This document shows positions 7,476-15,077 of a DNA stretch of 35,248 bases, one piece after another. The position numbers and the translations under genes were made by a program. Position 1 is the first letter of the stretch. Each line of letters starts with the position of its first letter. This DNA comes from an uncultured bacterium. Lineage in GTDB: Bacteria > Patescibacteriota > Minisyncoccia > Phycocordibacterales > PALSA-1337. The stretch spans positions 1 to 35,248 of the forward strand of contig CAIMKX010000031.1 of NCBI GenBank assembly GCA_903842025.1, in the 5' to 3' direction. The notes below the pieces were generated by a model. That model ran no database searches and had not been told where the DNA came from. It was given only the letters and a program-made list of their open reading frames with translations.

Positions 7476-8921
7476 CTACCTTATTGAGTTTTGCCTTTCA
7501 AGTCGGGTTATCGCCTCGGTCAAAGCCTCTTCGTTTTCAGCTATGACCAGCTTGTCATTGCTGACAAAGGAATAGAGGAATTGGGTCTTTTTGTCGGACG
7601 TGACATATTCCCGTACGTCCCGGTTCTTGACTATCCGGTCGACAAAATGCGCGGAATTTATCGTAGTCGAGGCGTTGCCGATAAATGGTCTGACGCTTTC
7701 CGGCATCGAACTTTCCCATTGGAGCATTCCGGCGAAGGTGTTCTGGAAGAAATCATTGGCGACTACAACAAAAACATTTTTTTGTCCTGTAGTGTCGCTA
7801 TAAACGCCCAGCATCCAATCCGAGGTGATGGATCTTGAAAGTATGTCCGGCAGACCGATCCCCATAAGATTGAGCATGATTTTGGCGGGAATTTTGGTTA
7901 TGGTTTTATGATCCGGACCGGCCAACTGATCACTGGAGAGGATGGGGACAATTTCGGTTACCGTGTTTTTGCCTTGAATTTTGGCGATTTCGCCGCGGAT
8001 CGCTTCTGCTATCGAGACTTTGTTCATGCCGTCGATATACAAAGTCCTTTGAATGTCCGCTGTGATCATGGCCGCCGGTAGATTTGGCGATGACGATACG
8101 GGTGTCGGCGTTGTCTTTATGGGCGAAACCGGGCTCAGGGAATACAGATAATAGGCGGCATACAGACCGCCGGAAATCAGAACCAAGCTCACAATGGTCA
8201 GGAAAATGTTTCTTACTAAATGCGAAGGGTTTCGGTTCGATATAGGCTTATTGTTGACTTCGACATCTTCTATCCTTATTTTTTTGTCCAGGATCCAGTC
8301 CTTTTTTTGTTCAACAGGTCTATTTTCGATCTTTTTTGGAATCTCGGTCTTTATCGGTAGTTCAGACTTACTTGTCTCTACGGCGCGGTCCGGAGCTTTC
8401 GTAGCCTCGGCTTTCTTTTTGTCCTCGGCGATGGCGATCGAGGCCCTGGACAGTTTTTTTTGGGACATGAGGTCGGCAATGTCGCTTTCGTAAGTTCGCA
8501 GGCGCTTGACGTTCGGGTCGTTTACCTCCGTGTGGTCCTGGGCGATTTTGTCAGATTCGATGATGCCGCTTATTTCCTCGTGCAGAGAGGCGGCTGTTTC
8601 GGTTGAGGGAGTTCTGGTCGTCGCGATGTCCCTATTGGGATTGGATATGGTCTTGGTTGGCGGATTGGCCGGTCCGAATTCCCTTTGTGGCGGAACTTGC
8701 GGTTGAGCGGGGGTGATCTTATTGATCACTGCCGGCTCCGAAATGGCCGGTGATTCCGGAGAGTTTGGCTGGCTATCGGCGTCTTCCTTAACCGGAGAGA
8801 TGTTGAGGTCCGGCGTTATGTCGAAGATCCGCACATTGGCGGTTTCGGAGCCGTGCTCTTCATCGATCGGAGGATCTGAAGATGTTTGATCTTGAGGATG
8901 TAAATTATCGTCCATACCCAA
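7476..8921 (-). CDS. Unknown single-pass membrane protein with long disordered N-terminus
   Basis: No family recognised. The 481-aa protein has three parts: residues 1-235 are polar, rich in Pro, Ser, Glu and Lys and probably disordered and cytoplasmic; 238-260 are a clear transmembrane helix (IFLTIVSLVLISGGLYAAYYLY); and 275-481 look like a folded extracytoplasmic domain (YIDGMNKVSIAEAIRGEIAKI, MLGVYSDTTGQKNVFVVV, KLVIAENEEALTEAITRL). The last block suggests an alpha/beta domain, but no catalytic motif is visible. It starts 16 nt after pnp and ends 9 nt before the dksA-like gene, so it is likely co-transcribed with them. The start could be either 8921 or the third codon. Similar disordered-tail/TM/exodomain proteins are frequent in CPR genomes. 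Confidence 0.85.
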   Translation of the reverse strand: MGMDDNLHPQDQTSSDPPIDEEHGSETANVRIFDITPDLNISPVKEDADSQPNSPESPAISEPAVINKITPAQPQVPPQREFGPANPPTKTISNPNRDIATTRTPSTETAASLHEEISGIIESDKIAQDHTEVNDPNVKRLRTYESDIADLMSQKKLSRASIAIAEDKKKAEATKAPDRAVETSKSELPIKTEIPKKIENRPVEQKKDWILDKKIRIEDVEVNNKPISNRNPSHLVRNIFLTIVSLVLISGGLYAAYYLYSLSPVSPIKTTPTPVSSSPNLPAAMITADIQRTLYIDGMNKVSIAEAIRGEIAKIQGKNTVTEIVPILSSDQLAGPDHKTITKIPAKIMLNLMGIGLPDILSRSITSDWMLGVYSDTTGQKNVFVVVANDFFQNTFAGMLQWESSMPESVRPFIGNASTTINSAHFVDRIVKNRDVREYVTSDKKTQFLYSFVSNDKLVIAENEEALTEAITRLERQNSIR

Positions 8922-8937
8922 GTATTATAGCAGAAAA

Positions 8938-11145
8938 TTAATACCTCTTCTTGAACTCCGGGCGAGGCTTTGGCGTCTCTTCCCTCTTAGTGAAGAATGT
9001 CGGGTTGGAAGCCTTGATGGAAAGGTTCAGACGACCCTTATCATCGACTTCCTTGACGGCAACAGGCACTTTATCCCCTTCTTTGAGATATGTTTCAACT
9101 CTTTCAACGCGGAATGGGGCGATTTCAGAAACGTGAACCAAACCTTCGGCATTTGGTCCGATTTTGACGAAAGCGCCGAAGTCCATGAGACGCACTACTT
9201 CCCCTTCGAATTTCTCGCCAGGCAAATATTCACGGGTCATTCCGTAAATAATATCCTTGGCTTTCTGGGCGGTTTCATTCTTTCCAGTAATAAATATTGA
9301 GCCATCGTCTTCAATTGTAATATCTTCAACATGCGTAACGTCGCGGATTTCGTTGATCGTTTTGCCGCCGCTACCTATTACGAGGCCGATCTGATCAGGT
9401 CTGATCTTCATGACGATGATTTCCGGAGCATTTGGTGAAATCTTGGCTCGAGGAGCGGCAATTTCTTTTTCAATTACTCCAAGAATCTGTAGACGGGCCA
9501 AACGGGCTTTTTCAAAGGCTTCTTTTAAGATAGGAAGAGGAATGCCGCCAACTTTAACGTCCATTTGGACTGCGGTTATTCCGTTTCTTGAACCGGCAAC
9601 TTTGAAGTCCATGTCACCGTGATGATCTTCCGGACCTTGAATATCGGTCAAGACTTTATATTCTTTTGGACTGCGCATCATCAGACCGGAAGCAATTCCT
9701 GCTACTGGAGCCTTAATAGGTACACCGCCGTCCATAAGGGCCAAACATGATCCGCAAACCGAACCCATCGAAGTCGAACCATTGGATGCTAGAGCTTCTG
9801 AAACAAGACGAATCGTATACGGGAATTTATCTTTTTCAGGAATTATGGGCAACAAAGCTTTTTCGGCTAGAGCACCGTGACCGATCATTCGGCGATTGGT
9901 GCCACCCATCTTCCCTGTTTCTCCGGTCGAGAATGGTGGGAAATTGTAGTGGTGCATGAATCTTTTGTTTTCTTGGACAGTGAGACCGTCGATGACTAAT
10001 GCGTCTCCGGGCGAGCCAAGAGTAAGGATGGAAAGGACGTGGGTTCCGCCACGATAAAAGGTTCCTGTTCCATGAAGAATTGGCGAAAGTCCTCCGGCTT
10101 TGGCGAAAAGTGGTCGGATCTCGTCCATTCCTCGGCCATCGGGTCGTTTTTCATTGTCGATCGCTTCGGCATGAATGAGATCGTTGACCGCCTCCTCGAA
10201 AATTTCCATAGCCAAAGTGGCATTGCCATCCGGCATTTTTTCCTTGAATGTTTCCATCCAAATATTGATAATTTCCATCAATTTTTCCTTTCCGGGTTGT
10301 CCGAAAATGTATTTCTTCAATTGCGGAGCTATTTCAGCTTCGAAAAGCTCTTGGGTTCCCGGTGTTGGTTCGGCAATCGCGATCACGGCCTTTTTCTGAC
10401 CGACTTCGGCGATGATCTTTTTTTGCCAAGCTTGAATCTCTTCTATTGTCTTGGACGCCTGACTTAGGGCTAGATTAGCGGTTTCTTCGCTGATTTCCTT
10501 GCTTCCAACTTCGATCATGTTGATCATGCCATCTTTGCCGCAAGCCAACATGTCCATGCTGATCCCGGCATCCTCTCGGACGACAAAGTCAGGATTGATG
10601 AGCCAGTCGGTATTTCTACTCATCGAGCTCGTCGAGTCTGAGACTCTCTGAGTCGAATGACCTGAAGGCTCTTCAGAGCCTGAACGGCAGATACGCACGG
10701 CTGAAGCGGGGCCATTCCAAGGAATATTGGAAGTGCCCAAGGCCAAAGAGGCGGCGATTACGGCTAATACATCGGGATCATCTTGGTCGATCGAGAGGGT
10801 GGTTACAACAACCTGAACCTCGTGGCGCATTTTCTGATTGAAAAGCGGACGGATTGTTCGGTCAACTATTCTTCCTGAGAGGATAGCTTCCGTTGAAGGT
10901 CTTCCCTCTCTTCGCATGAATCTTGATCCTAGAATTTTACCCGTGGCGTAAAATCTTTCTTCATAGTCGACTGTCAATGGAAAAAAGTCGGCGTCTTTTG
11001 GATTTTTACCCATAACAGCAGTGGCTAGAACAACTGTATTGCCGTATCGGACCATAACCGAACCATTGGCTTGATCAGCCAAGTCGGTAAATTCGGCAAT
11101 GAGCTTCTTTCCTCCAACCTCAAGAGAATATTCTTTTTTGTGCAT
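8938..11145 (-). CDS. pnp: Polyribonucleotide nucleotidyltransferase (PNPase)
   Basis: Phosphorolytic 3'-5' exoribonuclease of mRNA decay. Visible in order: first RNase PH domain (RFMRREGRPSTEAILSGRIVDRTIRPLF); an alpha-helical linker; the second, catalytic RNase PH domain (GTGTFYRGGTHVLSI, FMHHYNFPPFSTGETG, SNGSTSMGSVCG); the KH domain (IGLVIGSGGKTINEI); and the S1 domain (GEVVRLMDFGAFVKIGPNAEGLVHVSEI). The start at 11145 is chosen because MHKKEYSLEVGGKK begins the family homology and a GAGGG Shine-Dalgarno lies just upstream; an in-frame ATG at 11184 would add 13 atypical residues. Oddity: about 25 extra Ser-rich codons (10615-10689) interrupt the first RNase PH domain between AVRI and NTDWLINPD. 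It leads a cluster with the membrane protein and dksA-like gene. Confidence 0.97.
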   Translation of the reverse strand: MHKKEYSLEVGGKKLIAEFTDLADQANGSVMVRYGNTVVLATAVMGKNPKDADFFPLTVDYEERFYATGKILGSRFMRREGRPSTEAILSGRIVDRTIRPLFNQKMRHEVQVVVTTLSIDQDDPDVLAVIAASLALGTSNIPWNGPASAVRICRSGSEEPSGHSTQRVSDSTSSMSRNTDWLINPDFVVREDAGISMDMLACGKDGMINMIEVGSKEISEETANLALSQASKTIEEIQAWQKKIIAEVGQKKAVIAIAEPTPGTQELFEAEIAPQLKKYIFGQPGKEKLMEIINIWMETFKEKMPDGNATLAMEIFEEAVNDLIHAEAIDNEKRPDGRGMDEIRPLFAKAGGLSPILHGTGTFYRGGTHVLSILTLGSPGDALVIDGLTVQENKRFMHHYNFPPFSTGETGKMGGTNRRMIGHGALAEKALLPIIPEKDKFPYTIRLVSEALASNGSTSMGSVCGSCLALMDGGVPIKAPVAGIASGLMMRSPKEYKVLTDIQGPEDHHGDMDFKVAGSRNGITAVQMDVKVGGIPLPILKEAFEKARLARLQILGVIEKEIAAPRAKISPNAPEIIVMKIRPDQIGLVIGSGGKTINEIRDVTHVEDITIEDDGSIFITGKNETAQKAKDIIYGMTREYLPGEKFEGEVVRLMDFGAFVKIGPNAEGLVHVSEIAPFRVERVETYLKEGDKVPVAVKEVDDKGRLNLSIKASNPTFFTKREETPKPRPEFKKRY
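10615..10689. repeat. In-frame palindrome-rich insertion in pnp
   Basis: 75 nt (25 codons) absent from usual PNPases at this point. It contains a 6-bp stem with 4-nt loop (AGGCTC, TTCA, GAGCCT at 10666-10681), alternating GAGTC and GACTC words at 10634-10654 that can pair two ways, and CGAGCTCG at 10624-10631. The encoded peptide is Ser-rich and polar, compatible with a surface loop. Extent is judged from remembered family sequence, not from an alignment. Confidence 0.6.
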
Positions 11146-11294
11146 GATTTTCTCGCCCTCAGATTTCAGACTTGTTCCGCGCAAAATTATGCGGACAAAC
11201 CTGCCTATCTGGAGGCGATGTTAACGAATAATAAAGGTACGATTACACGATTAATGTAACAGAAATAGGCGCAAATTGCCACAAAACCGTGTTC

Positions 11295-11315
11295 AAGATC
11301 ACAAATTGTGATCTT
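11295..11315. promoter_or_regulatory. Palindrome between ORF6N and pnp (copy of ORF6N internal palindrome)
   Basis: 21-nt perfect odd-centred palindrome with core GATCACAAATTGTGATC, 15 nt past the ORF6N stop and about 150 nt before the pnp start. It is the reverse complement of the central 21 nt of 11635-11661. Between 11186 and 11330 no gene is seen; it could be an operator for the pnp cluster or a short hairpin. Confidence 0.6.
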
Positions 11316-11330
11316 ACACTAATGCATTTT

Positions 11331-11879
11331 CTATTGTTTCCTAAATCCAATCGGTTCCTTCGGTTTCTCAATTTCTTTAGGTTTATCTTTTTCAGCGACC
11401 AGGTATTTGATTACTTTGAATATTTCTGAAATATTCTTATCATATTTAAGTTCCATCATTTCTAGTTTCTCCGCCAGTTTTTTATTTTCAGAGAGAATCT
11501 CTCTTAATTTTGTAAAAGTTCGTATTATCTGAATATTCATTTTAATAGCTTGTTTGCTATTGAGTACACTGGATAACATTGACACACCCTGCTCGGTGAA
11601 AACTGTTGGTGCATATTTTATGTGTTCTCCGTGTCTTAAGATCACAATTTGTGATCTTAAGTAGCCGCTTTGCCAAATTTTTGTTTCCTGCTTATTTAAT
11701 TTGAACATGAAATCTTCTGGAAATCTCGCTCTATTTCTTTTAACTGCTTGGTTCAATAATCTTGTTTCTACGCCGTAAAGTTCAGCCAAATCTTTATCGA
11801 ACATAACTTTTTTCCCACGGATAAAGAATATCTTGCTGATGATCGTTTCGTTTGGGATTGAAATTAATTCTGTTTTCAT
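11331..11879 (-). CDS. ORF6N-domain DNA-binding protein
   Basis: A 182-aa protein of the ORF6N (phage antirepressor/KilA-N-associated) group. Residues about 10-95 carry the domain: IFFIRGKKVMFDKDLAELYGVETRLLNQAVKRNRARFPEDFMFKL, then LRSQIVIL and APTVFTEQGVSMLSSVLNS. Residues 110-170 form a charged coiled coil, ending in a Lys/Pro-rich tail. The start at 11879 (MKTELISIP) matches the family; the ATG at 11915 would add 12 unlike residues. Family knowledge: ORF6N proteins are common in phages and as free-standing chromosomal genes; their targets are mostly unknown. The gene carries an internal 27-nt palindrome (11635-11661), repeated just downstream. It is flanked by a strong hairpin terminator at 11964-12004 and stands alone between pnp and the NYN gene. 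Confidence 0.85.
   Translation of the reverse strand: MKTELISIPNETIISKIFFIRGKKVMFDKDLAELYGVETRLLNQAVKRNRARFPEDFMFKLNKQETKIWQSGYLRSQIVILRHGEHIKYAPTVFTEQGVSMLSSVLNSKQAIKMNIQIIRTFTKLREILSENKKLAEKLEMMELKYDKNISEIFKVIKYLVAEKDKPKEIEKPKEPIGFRKQ
11635..11661. promoter_or_regulatory. 27-nt palindrome inside ORF6N gene
   Basis: Perfect odd-centred palindrome with 13-nt arms (CTTAAGATCACAA and its complement). It encodes LRSQIVILR around residues 74-82, a conserved stretch of the ORF6N family. It shares the TCACA-N3-TGTGA core and the 27-nt length with 5197-5223 in the BRO-N gene. Confidence 0.6.
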
Positions 11880-11963
11880 AAAATTAATGGATGTCTGTCG
11901 GGCAAATACTAGCATAAAATATGGTAAAATCTACCCACTTGCCAAAGGAAGATTTCCACTAGC

Positions 11964-12004
11964 AAAACACCAAACCCCCTGCATAACGCGGGGGTTGGTG
12001 TTTT
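11964..12004. terminator. Bidirectional hairpin terminator
   Basis: Arms AAAACACCAAACCCCC and GGGGGTTGGTGTTTT pair with one bulged A around a 10-nt loop, with A and T tracts at the two ends. On the minus strand it would end the NYN/small-ORF transcript. Confidence 0.85.
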
Positions 12005-12020
12005 GAACAAAGAATAATTT

Positions 12021-12110
12021 TTAGGATCTATTGAAATAAAGATATATACCAAAAATTATTCCCATAATAATAAGTGGCACAGCACCAATTATAATAATAG
12101 CCAAAAACAT
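12021..12110 (-). CDS. Possible 29-aa hydrophobic membrane peptide
   Basis: ATG to TAA reading frame of 29 codons, MFLAIIIIGAVPLIIMGI then a short IFGIYLYFNRS tail: one hydrophobic helix with a positively charged end. It starts 33 nt after the NYN gene stop and ends 17 nt before the strong terminator, so it would share that transcript. No clear Shine-Dalgarno is seen. The composition and position favour a real small membrane protein, but an AT-rich stretch can produce such a frame by chance. Confidence 0.35.
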   Translation of the reverse strand: MFLAIIIIGAVPLIIMGIIFGIYLYFNRS

Positions 12111-12142
12111 TGTATTTATATTTTTATATTGTCGAGATTATA

Positions 12143-12664
12143 TTACTTCTTCCCTCCTCCGCGTAGCAAATACTTATTTGGTGCATCATCCAAATCCATG
12201 AAGTTATCCGTAGCTTCAATAAGTTTCGCTGAAGTTGATTTGCCGAATGAAACTACTTCAACTTGGCAACCCAGGTTCATTTGTAAATATTCGACGAGTG
12301 GTACAAAATCACCATCACCTGTAAGAAGAATAATGGTATCGAGTTTAGGAGCCAAACGCACGGCGTCAATAGCCAATCCAACGTCCCAGTCGGCCTTTTT
12401 GGCGCCGGAACTGAAGATTTGGAGGTCTTTGACTTTGGTTTCGATGCCGACTTTGGTGAGGGCATCGAAGAAGGCGCTTTCTTCGCCGGATTCAGTGGAG
12501 ATGACATACGCTAATGCTCTGACGAGTTTGCGGTTATCGACGGCGTCTTTGACGATTGCGCCGAAATTGACTTTGGAATGGTAAAGATTTTTGCCGCTAT
12601 GATAAAGGTTTTGGGCATCGATGAAGACGCCGACACGTTGCTCAGGATGTTTGATTATAGGCAT
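12143..12664 (-). CDS. NYN-domain (LabA/DUF88) PIN-like protein
   Basis: A 173-aa single-domain protein of the NYN/DUF88 group, which has a PIN-like metal-dependent nuclease fold and is thought to act on RNA. The acidic residues expected for metal binding are visible: D16 (GVFIDAQN), D94 and D100 (KKADWDVGLAIDAV), and D117 with D119 (LLTGDGDFVPL). The late motif GCQVEVVSFG precedes a short tail ending GGGKK. It is the upstream member of a short unit with the possible 29-aa peptide, ending at 11964-12004. Domain assignment is strong; substrate is unknown. Confidence 0.9.
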   Translation of the reverse strand: MPIIKHPEQRVGVFIDAQNLYHSGKNLYHSKVNFGAIVKDAVDNRKLVRALAYVISTESGEESAFFDALTKVGIETKVKDLQIFSSGAKKADWDVGLAIDAVRLAPKLDTIILLTGDGDFVPLVEYLQMNLGCQVEVVSFGKSTSAKLIEATDNFMDLDDAPNKYLLRGGGKK

Positions 12665-12739
12665 GAAAAATTTTGCTAAGATTAGTTATTAAAATATGTC
12701 TGGCATTATTATACAACAAAACCGGGGTTTGAATTTGAA

Positions 12740-12826
12740 GGGACTAGGGACTAGGAGTTAGGGACTAGTCATTGCAAGCAAAAAAGTTCTGCGATTGCTA
12801 GTCCCTAGTCCCTAAAAACTAGTCCC
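12740..12826. repeat. GGGACTA heptamer inverted repeat 3' of rpsO
   Basis: The left arm 12740-12768 holds GGGACTA-type heptamers and the right arm 12798-12826 holds the complementary TAGTCCC heptamers, with a 29-nt spacer. The right arm ends exactly at the rpsO stop. It could fold as an mRNA 3' stem-loop; no T tract follows. Confidence 0.75.
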
Positions 12827-13093
12827 TTACTTTTTGAGATCTAACTTCTTGACGATCGAAGCATAGCGCTTCGGGTAATTCTTCTTGAGATAATTCAAAT
12901 GCGTCTGGCGATTGGCAACCATGCTGAGGAGGCCGCGGCGGGAGTGATTGTCCTTGCGATGTTTGCGGAGATGGCTGGTGAGCTCGTCGATCCTCTTCGA
13001 AAGGAGAGCGACTTGGACCTCGGGAGAACCGCTGTCCTTGTCATGAATGGCGGCGATGCCGATAATCTTGGTCTTTTGTCTCGGTGTTAACAT
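12827..13093 (-). CDS. rpsO: Ribosomal protein uS15
   Basis: Small-subunit protein that binds helices 20-22 of 16S rRNA early in platform assembly. The 88-aa product matches the family throughout: LTPRQKTKIIG, GSPEVQVALLSKRIDELTSHLRKHRKDNHSRRGLLSMVANRQTHL (contains the S15 signature) and YLKKNYPKRYASIVKKLDL. The start is 13093 (MLTPRQ); an ATG at 13186 would add 31 unrelated residues. In many bacteria rpsO is next to pnp; here it lies about 1.7 kb upstream of pnp on the same strand, with ORF6N and NYN genes between. It is divergent from the xer gene, with 63 nt between starts. Confidence 0.97.
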   Translation of the reverse strand: MLTPRQKTKIIGIAAIHDKDSGSPEVQVALLSKRIDELTSHLRKHRKDNHSRRGLLSMVANRQTHLNYLKKNYPKRYASIVKKLDLKK

Positions 13094-13156
13094 GGCGAAT
13101 ATCATAGCATGAATAGATTGGTGGCGCAAGAAGGTATTAAAGATTAGAATAGAGTC

Positions 13157-14077
13157 ATGTCGCACAATATTAAGGAAATGAAGCAACAGTTTCTCGAATA
13201 CGTCGAGATAGAAAAAGGCCGTTCAGTCAAAACCGTTGAGAATTATGACCATTATATTTCGCGTTTTTTTGAATATTCCAAGATAAGAAATCCTGAAGAT
13301 ATCAAAGAAAGCAGTGTCAGAGATTTTCATCTTTGGCTCAATCGTCAACCGAGCCACAAAGCGGCCGTCGCGGGGACAATCAAGAAGAAAACGCAAAATT
13401 ATTACATGATTGCTCTGCGCTCTTTCTTGAAATTCTTGGCAAAACGCGGCGTGAAGTCATTGTCACCGGAATACATTGAATTGGCTAAAGTTGGTGAACG
13501 TCAGATCGATCTCATCACTTCCGAAGAACTCAAAAGGCTTTTGGAGATTCCAAAAGATAAGGATCTCAAATCTCTTCGTGACCATGCCGTTTTACAACTG
13601 CTGTTCTCGACCGGTCTGCGTGTTTCCGAGCTCTGTTCCCTTTCACGAGATATCGATCTTAATGCCGATGAGTTCTCGATTCGCGGGAAAGGAGAGAAAA
13701 TCCGAGTAGTATTCCTCTCTTCGGAGGCCAAGACAGCTGTAAAAAGATATTTGGAAAAGCGCGCTGATGTTGATGATGCTTTGTTTATCAGAATGAGTCA
13801 CGAAGGCGCGCGAAGAGGAAATTTGGCTCTGGATAAGAGATCCATAGAAAGGATAGTCAAGAAATGTGCCATCAAGGCCGGTATTTCCAAAAAAGTCACA
13901 CCGCACGTAATCCGGCATTGTTTTGCCACTGATTTACTTTCAAATGGAGCCGATCTGCGCTCAGTTCAGATGCTTTTGGGACATTCCAACATAAGCACAA
14001 CACAAATTTACACGCACGTGACTGATTCAGAGCTGAAGAGAGTGCATAAGGAGTTTCATAATAAGAAGAGAAGTTAA
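13157..14077 (+). CDS. Xer-type tyrosine recombinase
   Basis: A 306-aa site-specific recombinase of the XerC/XerD/XerA group, which resolves chromosome dimers at a dif site. Residues 8-100 form the SAM-like core-binding domain (YVEIEKGRSVKTVENYDHYISRFFEY), and 115-300 the catalytic domain. The full catalytic set is visible: R155 (STGLRVSEL), K181 (GKGEKIR), H250 and R253 (PHVIRH), H276 (LLGHSNIS) and nucleophile Y285 (TTQIYTHV). Length and the C-terminal SELKRVHKEFHNK block fit a housekeeping Xer better than a phage integrase. Only one such gene is in view; single-Xer systems are common in small genomes. Whether it is XerC or XerD cannot be told. Confidence 0.93.
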   Translation: MSHNIKEMKQQFLEYVEIEKGRSVKTVENYDHYISRFFEYSKIRNPEDIKESSVRDFHLWLNRQPSHKAAVAGTIKKKTQNYYMIALRSFLKFLAKRGVKSLSPEYIELAKVGERQIDLITSEELKRLLEIPKDKDLKSLRDHAVLQLLFSTGLRVSELCSLSRDIDLNADEFSIRGKGEKIRVVFLSSEAKTAVKRYLEKRADVDDALFIRMSHEGARRGNLALDKRSIERIVKKCAIKAGISKKVTPHVIRHCFATDLLSNGADLRSVQMLLGHSNISTTQIYTHVTDSELKRVHKEFHNKKRS

Positions 14078-14092
14078 TAAACATCGAGTGAG

Positions 14093-14204
14093 AAGTTTAC
14101 AGTCCAAAGTGCAAAGTTGTAGTGAATAGTTGATAGTTTCCGTCGCAAATAACTTAATAACTATCAACTACAACTTTGCACTTTGGACTTTGCACTGTAA
14201 ACTT
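14093..14204. repeat. Long stem-loop just upstream of xth
   Basis: Arms 14093-14138 and 14159-14204 pair over about 39 bp, each arm carrying one 7-nt insertion relative to the other, with a 20-nt loop. The right arm ends 8 nt before the xth ATG. Words such as GTCCAAAGTGCAAAG link it to the 3130-3345 repeat. Confidence 0.85.
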
Positions 14205-14212
14205 ATCGTAAT

Positions 14213-15007
14213 ATGCACATCATTTCCTGGAACGTAAACGGTTACCGCGCCAATATCAAAAAAGGCGGTTTTGATTGGTTTTTGAGCGAGTCACCGGACA
14301 TTTATTGTATTCAAGAAGTTAAGGCTGAGGCAGAGCAATTGGAAGAAGGAGTTCGCAATCCCGTAGGTTATTTCTCATATTTTGACCACTCAAAGGGCCG
14401 CAAGGGTTACAGCGGCGTGGCTGTTTATACCAAAGTTAAGCCGATTAATGTTGATTACGGCATGGGAATGCCCGAATTTGACCAGGAAGGTAGATTTTTG
14501 GCTCTTTTCTTTGAAGAAAATGCTTTTGGCAATGGTTTGGGTAAATTTGTTTTACTGAACATCTACTTCCCTAACGGCGGCGGTGGTCCTGAAAGATTAA
14601 AATTCAAATTGAAATATTACGATGAATTTTTAAAGTATGTAAATAATCAAAGAGCAAATGGTTACGAGATTATTTTCTGCGGAGATGTAAATACGGCTCA
14701 CACCGAGATTGATTTGGCTAGACCAAAAGAGAACGTTGATAACACTGGGTTTTTACCTATTGAAAGAGCTTGGATTGATCAGGTTGTTAACGTTGGATAT
14801 GTAGACGCTTTTCGTTATTTGAATCCGGAAGCTAAGGAAAGATACACATATTGGGATATGAAAACATATGCTCGAGATCGCAACGTCGGTTGGCGTATTG
14901 ATTACTTTTTCGTAACTTCGACGCTCATGAAGAAAGTTAAAGAAGTTAAAATACGAGACTCTGTAATGGGTTCTGACCACTGCCCTATTGAGTTGGTTGT
15001 GAGATAA
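14213..15007 (+). CDS. xth: Exodeoxyribonuclease III / AP endonuclease
   Basis: Base-excision repair enzyme cutting 5' of abasic sites, with 3' exonuclease activity. The 264-aa product has the EEP-fold motifs: ISWNVNGYRA (N7), the metal-binding Glu in YCIQEVKAE (E35), GYSGVAVYTK, LLNIYFPNGG, FCGDVNTAH (catalytic Asp/Asn) and the terminal GSDHCPIEL. All catalytic residues are in place. Length is typical of the ExoIII branch. The start is preceded by the long stem-loop at 14093-14204, which could occlude ribosome access. A hairpin follows at 15024-15053. Confidence 0.96.
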   Translation: MHIISWNVNGYRANIKKGGFDWFLSESPDIYCIQEVKAEAEQLEEGVRNPVGYFSYFDHSKGRKGYSGVAVYTKVKPINVDYGMGMPEFDQEGRFLALFFEENAFGNGLGKFVLLNIYFPNGGGGPERLKFKLKYYDEFLKYVNNQRANGYEIIFCGDVNTAHTEIDLARPKENVDNTGFLPIERAWIDQVVNVGYVDAFRYLNPEAKERYTYWDMKTYARDRNVGWRIDYFFVTSTLMKKVKEVKIRDSVMGSDHCPIELVVR

Positions 15008-15023
15008 ATACTCGGACAACAAT

Positions 15024-15053
15024 AAACCCCGCTGCGAGATTGCTGCGGGGTTT
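15024..15053 (+). terminator. GC-rich hairpin after xth
   Basis: AAACCCCGC and GCGGGGTTT form a 9-bp stem around a 12-nt loop, 17 nt past the xth stop. The T tract is short (TTT), so it may be a partial terminator. Confidence 0.7.
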
Positions 15054-15077
15054 GAAGCGACGAACCAAAGAGCTAAG

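Noticed and set aside
13157-14077. Phage integrase of a mobile element
   Set aside because: Length, motif spacing and C-terminus fit a housekeeping Xer recombinase, and no attachment repeats flank it.
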